Positions 1-8,735 of a stretch of 64,000 bases of DNA are shown here, one piece after another. The notes under the pieces were generated by a model, which was not told where the DNA came from, made no database searches, and saw only the letters and a program-made list of their open reading frames with translations. Positions within the stretch are counted from its first letter, which is position 1. The number at the start of each line of letters is the position of its first letter. The position numbers and the translations under genes are program-made. The stretch is from positions 1,054,001 to 1,118,000 of the forward strand of contig NZ_JAUHLN010000001.1 of NCBI RefSeq assembly GCF_030412265.1, written 5' to 3'. The DNA is from Fictibacillus terranigra (GTDB taxonomy: Bacteria > Bacillota > Bacilli > Bacillales > Fictibacillaceae).

Positions 1-2
1 TG

Positions 3-1457
3 AGATTAGGAAGCACGGAGGAGGGTGAGATCAAAGCCGCCGAGCTTCTTTTCCTATTTGATGGGGGAGCCTATTCCGACAAAGCGGCAGATCTCAGCAA
101 GGCTGCAGCAGCAGACTGCACGGGCCCTTATGATATCGATAACGTCTGGTGCAATTCACTTTGCATGTATACAAACCATCCATATGCGGCGCCTTTCAGA
201 GGCTTCAGTCATTCCGAGCTTCTGTTTGCAATCGAACGGACAATGGATTCTTTAGCTGAAAAACTTGGCATGGACCGGCTCCTTCTTCGATATAAAAATG
301 CGATTAAACCGGGGGACACTACACCAACGCAAGTGCCCTTGAACAAGAGCAATGTGGGGAACCTTCCAGCATGCATCCGCCGTTTGAAAGAAATCATTGA
401 TTGGGATGAAGGGGTTGCCAAAGACATCGGCAATAACAAAATCCGTGCAAAAGGCGTGAGCTGCATCTGGAAAACCTCCACCATCGAATCAGATGCCGGA
501 TCTGGTGTTATTTTAACCTTTAACCCTGATGGCAGCATCAATTTAATGTCTGGAATTATTGAGATCGGTACCGGAACAAAAACGGTGCTGGCACAAATTC
601 TGGCAGAACGGATGAAGATGGAAATCAGCCAGATCCATGTTCAGATGGAAGTGAATACCCAAAGCACCCCCGAACACTGGAAAACCGTAGCCAGCCGGGG
701 TACTTTTTTAGCGGGAAGGGCAGTCCTGGAAGCGGCAGAGGATGTAATCCGGCAGCTGAAAAACATCGCGTCCTGTGTGTTGCGGGCAAAAGCATCAGAT
801 CTGACGGTAGCATTTGGCAAGGTGTTTTTACGGGACGATCCAAGCATCGGAATCGATGTGAAGGATATTGCCTACGGATATACGTTCCCTAACGGCAATG
901 CGATCGGCGGCCAGATTATTGGAAGGGGCCATTACAATCTTCGGCACCTAACCCATATGAATAAAGAAACAGGCGCAGGAAAACCGGGGCCGGAATGGTC
1001 TGTAGGCGCTCAGGCGGTCGAGGTTGAATTTGATAAAAGAGATTTGACGTACCGGATCATCCGGGCGGTTTCCGTTGTCGATATTGGGACCGTCTTGAAC
1101 GAAATGGCCGCTAAGGGCCAGGTGATGGGGGCGATGAGCATGGGTCTTTCATTTGGCAGCAGGGAAACCTTTAAATTCGATGAGTTCGGCAGAGTCATGA
1201 ACTCACAGCTCAGAACGTACAGGCCGATCCGATATAGTGAACATCCGGATTATGTTGTTGACTTTGTCGTTACCCCACAGGTTGATGCTGCGTATGGCGC
1301 AAGAGGAGCAGGTGAGCATGGAATCCTGGGCATGCCCGCGGCTCTTGGAAACGCGCTTTCCATCGCTGCTGGTGTAAAGTTAAACGAACTCCCGCTTACT
1401 CCTGAGCTGATATGGAGAGTTAAGAAAAAAGAAGGATTCAGCGATGCTTTCATTTGA
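3..1457 (+). CDS. pucD: Xanthine dehydrogenase molybdopterin subunit, 5'-truncated by window edge
   Basis: Large catalytic subunit of a three-subunit xanthine dehydrogenase, which oxidises hypoxanthine and xanthine to urate in purine catabolism. The frame is open from base 3, well before the first ATG at 165, and that upstream stretch already reads as family sequence (KAAELLFLFDGGAYSDKAA). The gene therefore starts outside the window and about 485 residues of a roughly 750-residue protein are visible. The C-terminal motif YGARGAGEHGILGMPAALGN is typical of the molybdopterin-binding domain near the catalytic Glu. It overlaps pucC by 14 bp, so the three subunits form one operon in the order Mo-FAD-FeS. 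B. subtilis has the order C-D-E. The subunit type is secure. The substrate is inferred from the family. Confidence 0.9.
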   Translation, partial: RLGSTEEGEIKAAELLFLFDGGAYSDKAADLSKAAAADCTGPYDIDNVWCNSLCMYTNHPYAAPFRGFSHSELLFAIERTMDSLAEKLGMDRLLLRYKNAIKPGDTTPTQVPLNKSNVGNLPACIRRLKEIIDWDEGVAKDIGNNKIRAKGVSCIWKTSTIESDAGSGVILTFNPDGSINLMSGIIEIGTGTKTVLAQILAERMKMEISQIHVQMEVNTQSTPEHWKTVASRGTFLAGRAVLEAAEDVIRQLKNIASCVLRAKASDLTVAFGKVFLRDDPSIGIDVKDIAYGYTFPNGNAIGGQIIGRGHYNLRHLTHMNKETGAGKPGPEWSVGAQAVEVEFDKRDLTYRIIRAVSVVDIGTVLNEMAAKGQVMGAMSMGLSFGSRETFKFDEFGRVMNSQLRTYRPIRYSEHPDYVVDFVVTPQVDAAYGARGAGEHGILGMPAALGNALSIAAGVKLNELPLTPELIWRVKKKEGFSDAFI

Positions 1458-2280
1458 CTTTGATTACTATCAGCCGAAAAGCATAGAGGAAGCTGTCCAG
1501 CTTTATCATGCCTTGGACCGGGAAGAGAAGCATCCTCTCTACTACTCCGGCGGAACAGAGATCATTACACTGGGGCGATTGGATCTTGTGTATACGAATG
1601 CAGTTATTGACATCAAAGCGATTCCGGAATGTGAGGTACTGGGAACTCAGGAAGGTTATTTTGTCACCGGTTCCGGTCTTACTCTGACAGCAATAGAGGA
1701 GAATAATGGATTTCCGCTTCTCAGCAAAGCAGCAAGCGGCGTAGCTGATCATACGGCTCGAAATAAAATTACGGTTGGTGGGAACATTTGCGGGCAGATC
1801 TTTTATCGTGAAGCGGTGCTGCCCTTTCTATTAACAGACAGCAAAATTGTGGCTGCTGGCATGAATGGCGTCAGGACAGAGCATATCATGAGTCTTTTCA
1901 ATAAGACGCTAAGACTGAAAAAAGGGGAGCTGCTTGTTCAGCTTCAGACAGAGAAGCGCTATTTAAACGTTCCTTATCGCTGTGTGAAAAAGCGGCCGCA
2001 ATGGGACACTGGCTATCCTCTTGTAACCATTGCCGCCATAAAAGCTGAAGAGGGCATTAGAGTGGCGTTCAGCGGAGTAAGTCCTTTTCCTTTTCGATCT
2101 CGTGAAATGGAAAAGGCGCTCAATGAGAATGGAAGGATAAAGGAGCGGATCCTTGCTTCTCTGCAGCACCTACCCAAACCGGTTCTGGATGATGTGGAGG
2201 GGTCATCGGAATACCGGCTCTTTGTACTGAAAAATACACTCTTTGACATTTTAAGGGAGCTGGAGGAGGATCATCGATGA
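1444..2280 (+). CDS. pucC: Xanthine dehydrogenase FAD-binding subunit
   Basis: FAD-binding subunit that passes electrons from the iron-sulfur centres to NAD in xanthine dehydrogenase. The protein is 278 aa, the same size as B. subtilis PucC. The N-terminal half carries the FAD-contact segments YYSGGTEIITLGRLDL and ARNKITVGGNICGQ of the CO/xanthine dehydrogenase flavoprotein family. The C-terminal half (from about residue 165) is the CO-dehydrogenase flavoprotein C-terminal domain. It starts inside the end of pucD and its stop overlaps the pucE start (ATGA), which implies translational coupling. Confidence 0.9.
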   Translation: MLSFDFDYYQPKSIEEAVQLYHALDREEKHPLYYSGGTEIITLGRLDLVYTNAVIDIKAIPECEVLGTQEGYFVTGSGLTLTAIEENNGFPLLSKAASGVADHTARNKITVGGNICGQIFYREAVLPFLLTDSKIVAAGMNGVRTEHIMSLFNKTLRLKKGELLVQLQTEKRYLNVPYRCVKKRPQWDTGYPLVTIAAIKAEEGIRVAFSGVSPFPFRSREMEKALNENGRIKERILASLQHLPKPVLDDVEGSSEYRLFVLKNTLFDILRELEEDHR

Positions 2281-2762
2281 CTGCAGAAAGGAGCTTGTCA
2301 GCCGTCTTAAACGTTAATGATGAAGAACGGGCAGTGCACTTGAAGCCAACGGATACTCTGCTGTTCGTGTTAAGAGAGAAGTTGGGATTATCGGGAGCGA
2401 AGCCGGGATGTCTGAACGGCGACTGCGGTGCCTGCACTGTTAACATCGATGGTCTGGCGATGAAATCCTGCCTGATGCTCGCAGTGGAAAGTCTGAACAA
2501 AAAGATTACAACCATTGAAGGTTTGAAAGGGACACCTATCCAGCAGGCCTTTGTTGAGCACTTTGCCTTTCAATGCGGGTACTGCACTCCGGGATTTATC
2601 ATGAACTGCCACGCGATGCTGAACACAGTTCCGGATGCCAATGACGATACAATTGCCGAGTGGCTCAATTCCAACATATGCCGCTGTACGGGGTATCAGG
2701 AAATCGAAGGAGCGGTGAGATCGATCGTTAAGAAAAATCAAATGAACAGAAAACGACCATAG
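2277..2762 (+). CDS. pucE: Xanthine dehydrogenase [2Fe-2S] subunit
   Basis: Small iron-sulfur subunit of xanthine dehydrogenase, 161 aa, carrying two [2Fe-2S] clusters. The plant-type ferredoxin cluster ligands are in CLNGDCGACTV plus a Cys in KSCLML. The second, four-helix-bundle cluster is formed by CGYCTPGF and CRCTGY. All eight expected cysteines are visible, so the subunit looks intact. It is the last gene of the operon and an intrinsic terminator follows its stop at once. Confidence 0.93.
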   Translation: MTAERSLSAVLNVNDEERAVHLKPTDTLLFVLREKLGLSGAKPGCLNGDCGACTVNIDGLAMKSCLMLAVESLNKKITTIEGLKGTPIQQAFVEHFAFQCGYCTPGFIMNCHAMLNTVPDANDDTIAEWLNSNICRCTGYQEIEGAVRSIVKKNQMNRKRP

Positions 2763-2786
2763 TCAGCCACTCCGGCTGATTTTTTA
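2763..2786 (+). terminator. Intrinsic terminator of the puc operon
   Basis: A 6-bp stem (TCAGCC/GGCTGA) with a 5-nt loop is followed by a T-run. It directly follows the pucE stop codon. Confidence 0.8.
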
Positions 2787-2823
2787 TTTATTAACCAATT
2801 CGATCTTGTATTCTAATAAACTA

Positions 2824-2848
2824 GTTTAATTTTAAAAAGGAAGGGAAA
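2824..2848 (+). promoter_or_regulatory. Candidate sigma-B promoter of the catalase gene
   Basis: GTTTAA (2824-2829), a 13-nt spacer and GGGAAA (2843-2848) resemble the sigma-B consensus GTTTAA-N12-15-GGGTAT. The -35 element is perfect and the -10 matches at 4 of 6. It lies about 60 bp before the catalase start. The B. subtilis orthologue katE is a known sigma-B general-stress gene, so position and family agree. This is a sequence-based prediction. Confidence 0.5.
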
Positions 2849-2910
2849 CGTTCTATTGTGTTTACATAAATTTATAGTTTGAAAACGAACATACAAGGAG
2901 GAAATAATCA

Positions 2911-4971
2911 TTGAGTACGAACGATCCGACAAGCGGCAGCGGGGAGAATAAGAAGGAGAAGCAGCTTCAGGCATTCAGAGTGAATAATAAAGGAAAAAAA
3001 CTGACCACCAATCAGGGGCTTCGCGTTTCAGAGGATGAACATTCCTTAAAGGCCGGTGTAAGAGGACCAACATTATTGGAGGACTTTCATTTCCGTGAAA
3101 AGATGACTCATTTTGACCATGAGCGCATTCCTGAGAGGATTGTGCATGCAAGAGGTTATGCAGCGCACGGTGAGTTTGAAGTCTATGAATCCATGAAAGA
3201 GTTTACGAAAGCTGGTTTCCTTCAGGATCCATCTGTAAAAACGCCGGTCTTTGTCCGTTTTTCTACGGTTGCCGGTTCACGCGGGTCTGGTGATACCGTC
3301 CGCGATGTGCGAGGCTTTGCCACAAAGTTTTATACAGAGGAAGGCAACTATGATTTAGTCGGCAACAACATCCCTGTCTTCTTCATTCAGGATGCCATCA
3401 AGTTTCCTGATCTCGTTCATGCGTTTAAGCCGGAGCAGCATAATGAAATTCCTCAGGCATCCACTGCTCATGATACGTTCTGGGATTTTGTTGCCAATAA
3501 TTCGGAATCGGCTCATATGGTAATGTGGGCGATGTCCGATCGTGCCATTCCCCGCAGTTACCGTATGATGGAAGGTTTTGGTGTGCATACCTTCCGTTTT
3601 GTAAATGACCAGGGACAGGCCCGGTTTGTTAAGTTCCACTGGAAGCCGAAGCTGGGTGTTCATTCCCTTGTTTGGGATGAAGCGCAGCGTCTTGCCGGTA
3701 AGAATCCAGACTTCCACCGCCAGGATCTTTATGAAGCCATCGAAAAAGGAGATTTCCCTGAATGGGAGCTTGGTGTACAAATGATCGATGAGGAAGATGA
3801 GTTTACATTTAATTTTGATGTACTCGATCCGACGAAAGTCTGGCCAGAAGAACTTATTCCCGTGAAAATTATCGGGAAGATGACGCTCAACCGCAATCCT
3901 GATAATTACTTCTCTGAAACTGAACAGGTCGCCTTCCATCCGGGACATGTAGTCCCGGGGATCGACTTTTCGAATGATCCGCTCCTTCAAGGGCGATTGT
4001 TCTCCTATACAGATACACAGCTTTCCCGTCTTGGCGGACCCAATTTCCATGAGCTGCCGATCAACCGTCCTGTGTGCCCGTTCCATAACAACCAGCGTGA
4101 TGGCATGCATCGCATGACGATTAATCAAGGCCCGGTAGCTTATCATAAAAACTCTTTGGAAAATAACGATCCGGCACCTGCCGCAGAGGCAGAGGGCGGC
4201 TATGTTCATTATCAGGAAAAAATCGAAGGCCGCAAGGTTCAACAGCGAAGCGACAGCTTCAAGGACCATTTCAGCCAGGCAAGGCTCTTCTGGAACAGCA
4301 TGACGGAAGTCGAGAAGAAGCATATTATTAAAGCGTTCCGTTTTGAAGTCGGAAAAGTGAAGAGTAAGAGTGTTCAACAGCAGGTTGTCAATCTGTTCAG
4401 CAACGTGGATGTTGAACTTGCCGAACAGATTGCTGCGGGAGTGGGTGTAAAAGTTTCGGCAAGTGGTCAGCCTTCTCAGGAAACAGCGTCCTCCCCTGCA
4501 TTAAGTCAGGAAAACACGATTAAGACTCCGGCAACACGCAAAGTGGCGATCCTTGCTGAAGACGGATTTGATTTTGAGGAAGTCAGCGAGCTGAAAGATG
4601 CTTTGAAACACGCTGGAGTCACTTCGGAAATCGTCAGTGAGACGCTTAACCCGATCTCAAGCAGCGATGGCCAGGAGATGGAAGTTGACCAAACGCTGCT
4701 TACAAGTGATTCGGTCCTCTACGACGCCGTTTATGTGGCTGGTGGAAAAGACAGTGTGAATAGCTTAAAAGCCGTGAAAGAAGCAACAACCTTTGTCAAT
4801 GAGGCGTTTTCCCACTACAAAGCCATCGGGGCGTCGGGTGAAGGCACTGACCTTCTGAAAGCGGCGGGGGTCGATACGGGTGCAGCTGGAGTAGAAATCT
4901 TGGAAAGCCGAAATAGCGAAGCCTTTATCCACGCTGTAGCGCAGCACCGCCATTGGGCGAGGCAGGTTTAA
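2911..4971 (+). CDS. katE: Large-subunit catalase with C-terminal DJ-1-like domain
   Basis: Haem catalase of the large-subunit clade, converting hydrogen peroxide to water and oxygen in the cytoplasm. The 686 aa equal the length of B. subtilis KatE. The catalase core covers about residues 30-510. It has the distal His motif HARGYAAHGEFE, the Asn segment DLVGNNIPVFFIQD and the proximal haem-ligand Tyr in RLFSYTDTQLSRLGG. A linker rich in Ser, Gln and Thr leads to a DJ-1/glutamine-amidotransferase-like domain (about 540-686) typical of HPII enzymes. Translation starts at TTG, with AAGGAGGA 8 nt upstream; no ATG fits better. The gene is monocistronic between a sigma-B-like promoter and a terminator. 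Confidence 0.93.
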   Translation: MSTNDPTSGSGENKKEKQLQAFRVNNKGKKLTTNQGLRVSEDEHSLKAGVRGPTLLEDFHFREKMTHFDHERIPERIVHARGYAAHGEFEVYESMKEFTKAGFLQDPSVKTPVFVRFSTVAGSRGSGDTVRDVRGFATKFYTEEGNYDLVGNNIPVFFIQDAIKFPDLVHAFKPEQHNEIPQASTAHDTFWDFVANNSESAHMVMWAMSDRAIPRSYRMMEGFGVHTFRFVNDQGQARFVKFHWKPKLGVHSLVWDEAQRLAGKNPDFHRQDLYEAIEKGDFPEWELGVQMIDEEDEFTFNFDVLDPTKVWPEELIPVKIIGKMTLNRNPDNYFSETEQVAFHPGHVVPGIDFSNDPLLQGRLFSYTDTQLSRLGGPNFHELPINRPVCPFHNNQRDGMHRMTINQGPVAYHKNSLENNDPAPAAEAEGGYVHYQEKIEGRKVQQRSDSFKDHFSQARLFWNSMTEVEKKHIIKAFRFEVGKVKSKSVQQQVVNLFSNVDVELAEQIAAGVGVKVSASGQPSQETASSPALSQENTIKTPATRKVAILAEDGFDFEEVSELKDALKHAGVTSEIVSETLNPISSSDGQEMEVDQTLLTSDSVLYDAVYVAGGKDSVNSLKAVKEATTFVNEAFSHYKAIGASGEGTDLLKAAGVDTGAAGVEILESRNSEAFIHAVAQHRHWARQV

Positions 4972-4980
4972 AGTAAAAAC

Positions 4981-5014
4981 GATGAAGCAGCCTATAAACG
5001 GCTGCTTCATTTGT
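4981..5014 (+). terminator. Intrinsic terminator after katE
   Basis: A perfect 11-bp stem (ATGAAGCAGCC/GGCTGCTTCAT) with a 7-nt loop is followed by a short T-rich stretch. The weak T-run makes termination efficiency uncertain. Confidence 0.65.
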
Positions 5015-5082
5015 ATGCCATCATTAAAGGATTACCGATAGGAAAGGCGAAGTAGAAAAATGAAGCAAGAAGGAGGTAAAAA

Positions 5083-6237
5083 ATGATATCAAGCTTGAAA
5101 TTTCCAAAAGTATCCTATACGGGGTGGGGCTCTATTGAAAAGATTGGTGATGAGCTACAGAACTGGGAACCTGCCAATCTGCTGGTGGTTACCGATGCTG
5201 CGCTGCTAAAGATGGGGCTGGTCGAGGAGCAACTCATGCCATTGCTCAGCGGGTATAACGTAAGTGTTTATACGGATGTAGAACCTGAGCCATCGCTGTC
5301 ATGCGGACAAAGGCTGGTGGACTATACGCGCAGCGGTGGTTTTGATGGTGTGATTGGACTTGGAGGCGGAAGCACCCTTGATCTTGCTAAGCTGACGGCC
5401 GTCGTAACTCAGAATGAAGGCAATGTTGAAGACTATCTTAACCTGGAAGGTACACGTGAACTAACGAATAAAGGACTGCCCAAAGTTCTGATCCCGACGA
5501 CTTCGGGTACCGGAAGTGAAGTGACCAATATTGCCGTTCTTTCTCTTGAAGGAACGAAGGATGTGGTCACTCATGATTTCTTGCTTGCAGATGCTGCGAT
5601 TGTTGATCCCCAGCTGACGATGACGGTTCCGAAAAGGATAACAGCTGCGACAGGAATCGATGCCCTGACCCATGCGGTTGAGGCGTTTGTTTCCATCCAG
5701 GCGAATGAAGCCACTGATGCCCTTGCCGTTAAAGCGATGGAACTGATCGCAGGCTCTCTAAAAAAAGCGGTTCATCAAGGGGATGACCGCCAGGCGAGAG
5801 AGGCAATGAGTCACGGAAGCTATATTGCCGGACTTGCTTTTTTTAATGCAGGGGTAGCAGGGGTGCATGCTCTTGCGTATCCGCTTGGCAGCCAGTTTAA
5901 GCTGCCGCACGGAGAATCCAACGCGGTTCTGCTTCCTTACGTCATGTCTTACATCGCTTCAAGCTGTCCAGAAAAAATGGACAAGGTACGTACTATCCTC
6001 GGCAGTGTTGAAGAAGATCATTTCGACTTATTTTTACGGCTGGTGAAAGAAGTAGACTTGCCAACAACTCTAGCAGAATATGGAATACCTTCTGAAATGA
6101 TCAAGGATCTGACGAAGGATGCGGTGAAACAAAAACGCTTACTGGCGAGAAGCCCGCTGCCTCTATCAGAGGAAGACATCTTTACAATCTACAAGAATGC
6201 CCATACTGGAGCACCTGCAATTCCATCTACCAACTAA
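5083..6237 (+). CDS. Iron-containing alcohol dehydrogenase
   Basis: Group III metal-dependent alcohol dehydrogenase, 384 aa, NAD(P)-dependent and cytoplasmic. The N-terminal Rossmann-like domain has GGGSTLDLAK, and PTTSGTGSEVT is the dinucleotide/phosphate-binding signature. The iron ligands appear complete: Asp in ADAAIVDPQL, His in DALTHAVEAF, His in HALAYPLG and His in LPHGESN. AGGAGG lies upstream of the ATG. The real substrate (butanol, 1,3-propanediol, lactaldehyde or another alcohol) cannot be told from sequence. A thioesterase gene follows after 19 bp, so the two are probably co-transcribed. Confidence 0.9.
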   Translation: MISSLKFPKVSYTGWGSIEKIGDELQNWEPANLLVVTDAALLKMGLVEEQLMPLLSGYNVSVYTDVEPEPSLSCGQRLVDYTRSGGFDGVIGLGGGSTLDLAKLTAVVTQNEGNVEDYLNLEGTRELTNKGLPKVLIPTTSGTGSEVTNIAVLSLEGTKDVVTHDFLLADAAIVDPQLTMTVPKRITAATGIDALTHAVEAFVSIQANEATDALAVKAMELIAGSLKKAVHQGDDRQAREAMSHGSYIAGLAFFNAGVAGVHALAYPLGSQFKLPHGESNAVLLPYVMSYIASSCPEKMDKVRTILGSVEEDHFDLFLRLVKEVDLPTTLAEYGIPSEMIKDLTKDAVKQKRLLARSPLPLSEEDIFTIYKNAHTGAPAIPSTN

Positions 6238-6256
6238 TCGAAAGGGCAGAAGAAAT

Positions 6257-6661
6257 ATGTTTAAAACCATCATTGAACCGCGAGTATCGGAAACAGACGG
6301 TGTAGGGCATATCAACAATACGACCATACCCATCTGGTTCGAAGCCGGCAGGAACAAACTGTTTAAACTGTTCACACCGGACAGCTCCTTCCAAAACTGG
6401 AAAATGATCATTCTGAACATGAATGTTGACTATGTAGACCAGGTCTATTTCGGAAGAGAGGTCGAGGTATATACATGGGTGAAACGAATCGGAAACACAA
6501 GCCTGGAGCTTTACGAAGAAATCCGCCAGGATAAAAGGCTATGTGCAAAAGGTACTTCTGTCTATGTCAACCATGATGTCAAACAGCGGAAATCCGAAGT
6601 GATTCCTGAAACCATACGGGTTGAGCTTGAGAAACATCGATATAGCGAGAGTGCGGAGTAA
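6257..6661 (+). CDS. Acyl-CoA thioesterase, 4-hydroxybenzoyl-CoA thioesterase family
   Basis: A 134-aa hot-dog-fold thioesterase. The segment SETDGVGHINNTTIPIWFEAGR matches the 4HBT/YbgC-type active-site region D-x-x-G-H-x-N-N, where the Asp is catalytic. The start at 6257 is preferred over an upstream ATG at 6197 because it places MFKTIIEPRVSETD at the usual N-terminus. The upstream extension would overlap the dehydrogenase. The acyl substrate is unknown. It probably shares a transcript with the iron alcohol dehydrogenase. Confidence 0.8.
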   Translation: MFKTIIEPRVSETDGVGHINNTTIPIWFEAGRNKLFKLFTPDSSFQNWKMIILNMNVDYVDQVYFGREVEVYTWVKRIGNTSLELYEEIRQDKRLCAKGTSVYVNHDVKQRKSEVIPETIRVELEKHRYSESAE

Positions 6662-6692
6662 TGCCTGGATGGACATTGGCAGGGAATGAGCT

Positions 6693-6796
6693 GCTGTGTT
6701 TGGCACGTAATCGTTCAAAAGCCGCATGTAAATCGTAAAAAGTGGACGGTAATCGACAAAAAGTGGAAGGTTAATTCCTAAATCCCGCTTGTAACA
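6693..6796 (+). repeat. Dispersed intergenic repeat, copy 1
   Basis: About 100 bp of non-coding sequence is similar, in opposite orientation, to 39479-39580. Shared blocks include AAAAGCCGCATGTAA and a 24-nt identical block containing AAGTGGACGGTAATCGAC. Internally the element repeats the words GCATGTAA or GCACGTAA and AAGTGGA(C/A)GG. No coding potential was seen. The rest of the 6662-6913 gap holds only the promoter region of the next gene. Confidence 0.75.
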
Positions 6797-6913
6797 TCCG
6801 TGCTGGAGAAACCAGAGCTGCATGCTCTGGTTACTTTTATGAGCAGTAATTCTGCATGAATCAATGATTATGGATACAATAGGGAATATTAAAAGTAAAT
6901 AGGGGGTAACATC

Positions 6914-7636
6914 ATGAAAGTTGAGATATGGTCAGATTATGTTTGTCCATTTTGTTATATTGGAAAACGCCGGTTCGAGAACGCGCTGAACGAGTTCGAA
7001 GGACGGGAAAACGTAGAAGTTATTTATAAAAGCTTTGAACTTGATCCTTCATTCAAAAATGAAACCAATAAAAACATGCATACCGTTCTCTCAGAGAAAT
7101 ACGGCATGTCTTATGAGCAGGCAAAAGGCATGAACGATCAGATGACACAGAGGGCTCGGGAAGTTGGCTTAGCCTATGATTTCGAAAACATGAAACCGGC
7201 GAACACGTTTGATGCCCACCGTGTCTCTCATTTTGCCAAGCAGACGGGACGGCTGAAGGAAGTGACAGAACGCATACTTAAAGGTTATTTTACAGAAGGC
7301 CACGATATCAGCGACCATGAAACCCTTGCAACCCTTGCGGCGGAGGCTGGTCTTGATCGGGAGGAAACCCTAGCTGTATTAAGTGAAGGAAAGTTCGCGG
7401 ATGATGTTCGTAAAGATGAGGCGGAAGCTTCTCAGCTCAAAATCACGGGTGTTCCTTTCTTCGTATTCAACCAAAAGTACGGTGTGTCAGGTGCTCAGCC
7501 GGAGGGAGTCTTTACCGAAGTCCTTGAAAAGGTTCGGGAAGAAGAACAGAACAACAGCGCGATTCAGTTGCTTAACGATAACGGGAAGAAGAAATATCAG
7601 GATGATCAATGCGCTGACGGTTCCTGCCGCATTTAA
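6914..7636 (+). CDS. DsbA-family oxidoreductase, FrnE-like
   Basis: A 240-aa cytoplasmic thioredoxin-fold protein of the FrnE/2-hydroxychromene-2-carboxylate isomerase branch of the DsbA family. The CPFC active-site motif is at residues 12-15 (VCPFCYIGKRRFE). The central helical insertion holds the family segment NTFDAHRVSHFA, and the cis-Pro loop is TGVPFFVFN. The tail CADGSC carries two further cysteines, as in FrnE relatives that act in redox stress. There is no signal peptide. GGGGG lies 9 nt before the ATG. Its partner is unknown. Confidence 0.88.
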   Translation: MKVEIWSDYVCPFCYIGKRRFENALNEFEGRENVEVIYKSFELDPSFKNETNKNMHTVLSEKYGMSYEQAKGMNDQMTQRAREVGLAYDFENMKPANTFDAHRVSHFAKQTGRLKEVTERILKGYFTEGHDISDHETLATLAAEAGLDREETLAVLSEGKFADDVRKDEAEASQLKITGVPFFVFNQKYGVSGAQPEGVFTEVLEKVREEEQNNSAIQLLNDNGKKKYQDDQCADGSCRI

Positions 7637-7665
7637 CAGCAGTCATCCTTCTAGGAGTTGTTTTC

Positions 7666-7956
7666 ATGGTGAATACCGTCCTTCTTAATGACAGGGAAAT
7701 TCATGTATCGGATTTTCTTCTTTCAGAAGCCGACAACGGGCTGATTAGAGTAAGTTTCAAATTTAAAGTCAAGCACAGTGAGTATCACGAGATCACTACA
7801 CTGCTGTACCAAAATGATTTTGAAGTAAAGGTGCCTCAGATGGAACTGCAATTCCAAGCAAAAATCAGCCAGTATTCCACATCCCTCACGGATTTATACA
7901 AGGAGAAGGCCGTTGGTGAATTTACACTGGAGCTTACAGAAAAAGAAAAGAATTAA
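7666..7956 (+). CDS. DUF3219 family protein (YkvR-like)
   Basis: A 96-aa all-beta-looking small protein (VRFKVKH-type strands, no signal peptide, no cysteines) that resembles B. subtilis YkvR of the DUF3219 family in length and in the opening VNTVLLNDREIHVSDF. Function is unknown. It starts 29 bp after the FrnE-like gene with a GGAGTTG ribosome site and is followed by a terminator, so it is probably the second gene of that transcript. Confidence 0.7.
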   Translation: MVNTVLLNDREIHVSDFLLSEADNGLIRVSFKFKVKHSEYHEITTLLYQNDFEVKVPQMELQFQAKISQYSTSLTDLYKEKAVGEFTLELTEKEKN

Positions 7957-7984
7957 AAGAGAGCGGAAATCCGTTCTCTTTTTT
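7957..7984 (+). terminator. Intrinsic terminator
   Basis: The stem AAGAGAGCGGA/TCCGTTCTCTT with an AA loop is followed by TTTTTT, directly after the DUF3219 stop. Confidence 0.8.
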
Positions 7985-8030
7985 CATGATAAAATAAAAG
8001 AAATCAGTAAACAGAGAAAAGGTGTGAGCC

Positions 8031-8675
8031 ATGGAACGGTTTAAAACATCAGCGCTTCTTGATGTAATCAGTGAGCTATTTTCAAATGAAGCTTCCATCG
8101 CGGTGACAGATGCAGATCAATACATTTATTATCAGCCAAGCAAAAGAATCAACCTGAAGATCAAACCGGGAGATGCAATTAAAGAAGGCACCATTACGCA
8201 TAAGGCGCTCATCTCCAAACAAAAAGTATCTCAGTTTATTAACCGGGATATTTTTGGCACTCCTTATTATGGTATGGCGGTTCCATTGATGGATGAAGGA
8301 GAGCTGAAGGGGTGTGTCACCGCAATCTTTCCGGCATTAACGAGCGGCAAGACAGTGGTTACGGTAAAAAGCGCAGATGGCTGGATTCCGATTTCGTTCA
8401 ACGATATTCACTATTTAGAGGCGAAGGACCGGAGAACATATGTGGTCAGTGAAAAGCATACGGGCAGCCATAAGGACACGCTGAATGAATTTGATTTCTT
8501 ATTGCCAAAGGATGACTTTGTGCGGTGTCATCGCTCATTCATCGTCAACGTTCATCACATCCGTGAGATTTATCCGGATACCCATTCCACATTTTTATTA
8601 CAAATGGAGAACGGAGAACAGGTGCCAGTCAGCCAGTCTTATGCGAGCTATTTTAGAAATCTGCTCGGGTTCTGA
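8031..8675 (+). CDS. LytTR-domain transcriptional regulator
   Basis: A 214-aa DNA-binding regulator without a receiver domain. Residues 1-105 form an N-terminal sensor-like region that resembles a small PAS/GAF-type domain (IAVTDADQYIYYQPSKRINLKIKPGD). Residues 115-214 form a LytTR domain with the typical DIHYLEAKDRRTYV, DFVRCHRSFIVN and VPVSQSYASYFRNLL segments. It lies just upstream of a CoA-transferase gene, with three direct repeats in the gap, so local control of that gene is plausible. The signal it senses is unknown. Confidence 0.85.
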   Translation: MERFKTSALLDVISELFSNEASIAVTDADQYIYYQPSKRINLKIKPGDAIKEGTITHKALISKQKVSQFINRDIFGTPYYGMAVPLMDEGELKGCVTAIFPALTSGKTVVTVKSADGWIPISFNDIHYLEAKDRRTYVVSEKHTGSHKDTLNEFDFLLPKDDFVRCHRSFIVNVHHIREIYPDTHSTFLLQMENGEQVPVSQSYASYFRNLLGF

Positions 8676-8684
8676 ATAAAATTT

Positions 8685-8735
8685 TTCTGTTTTAAGAACT
8701 GAATGTTCTGTCTTATCTTAATTTTTTGTGTTTTG
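8685..8735 (+). promoter_or_regulatory. Direct repeats, candidate LytTR operator
   Basis: TCTGTTTT (8686), TCTGTCTT (8707) and TGTGTTTT (8727) lie 21 and 20 bp apart, about two helical turns. LytTR proteins bind short direct repeats with this spacing. The site sits between the LytTR gene and the CoA-transferase gene. The words are T-rich, so chance is not excluded. Confidence 0.4.

Noticed and set aside
3355-4377. 340-codon open frame on the minus strand inside katE
   Set aside because: It is fully antisense to a catalase with intact motifs, has no ribosome site and its product has no recognisable family features.
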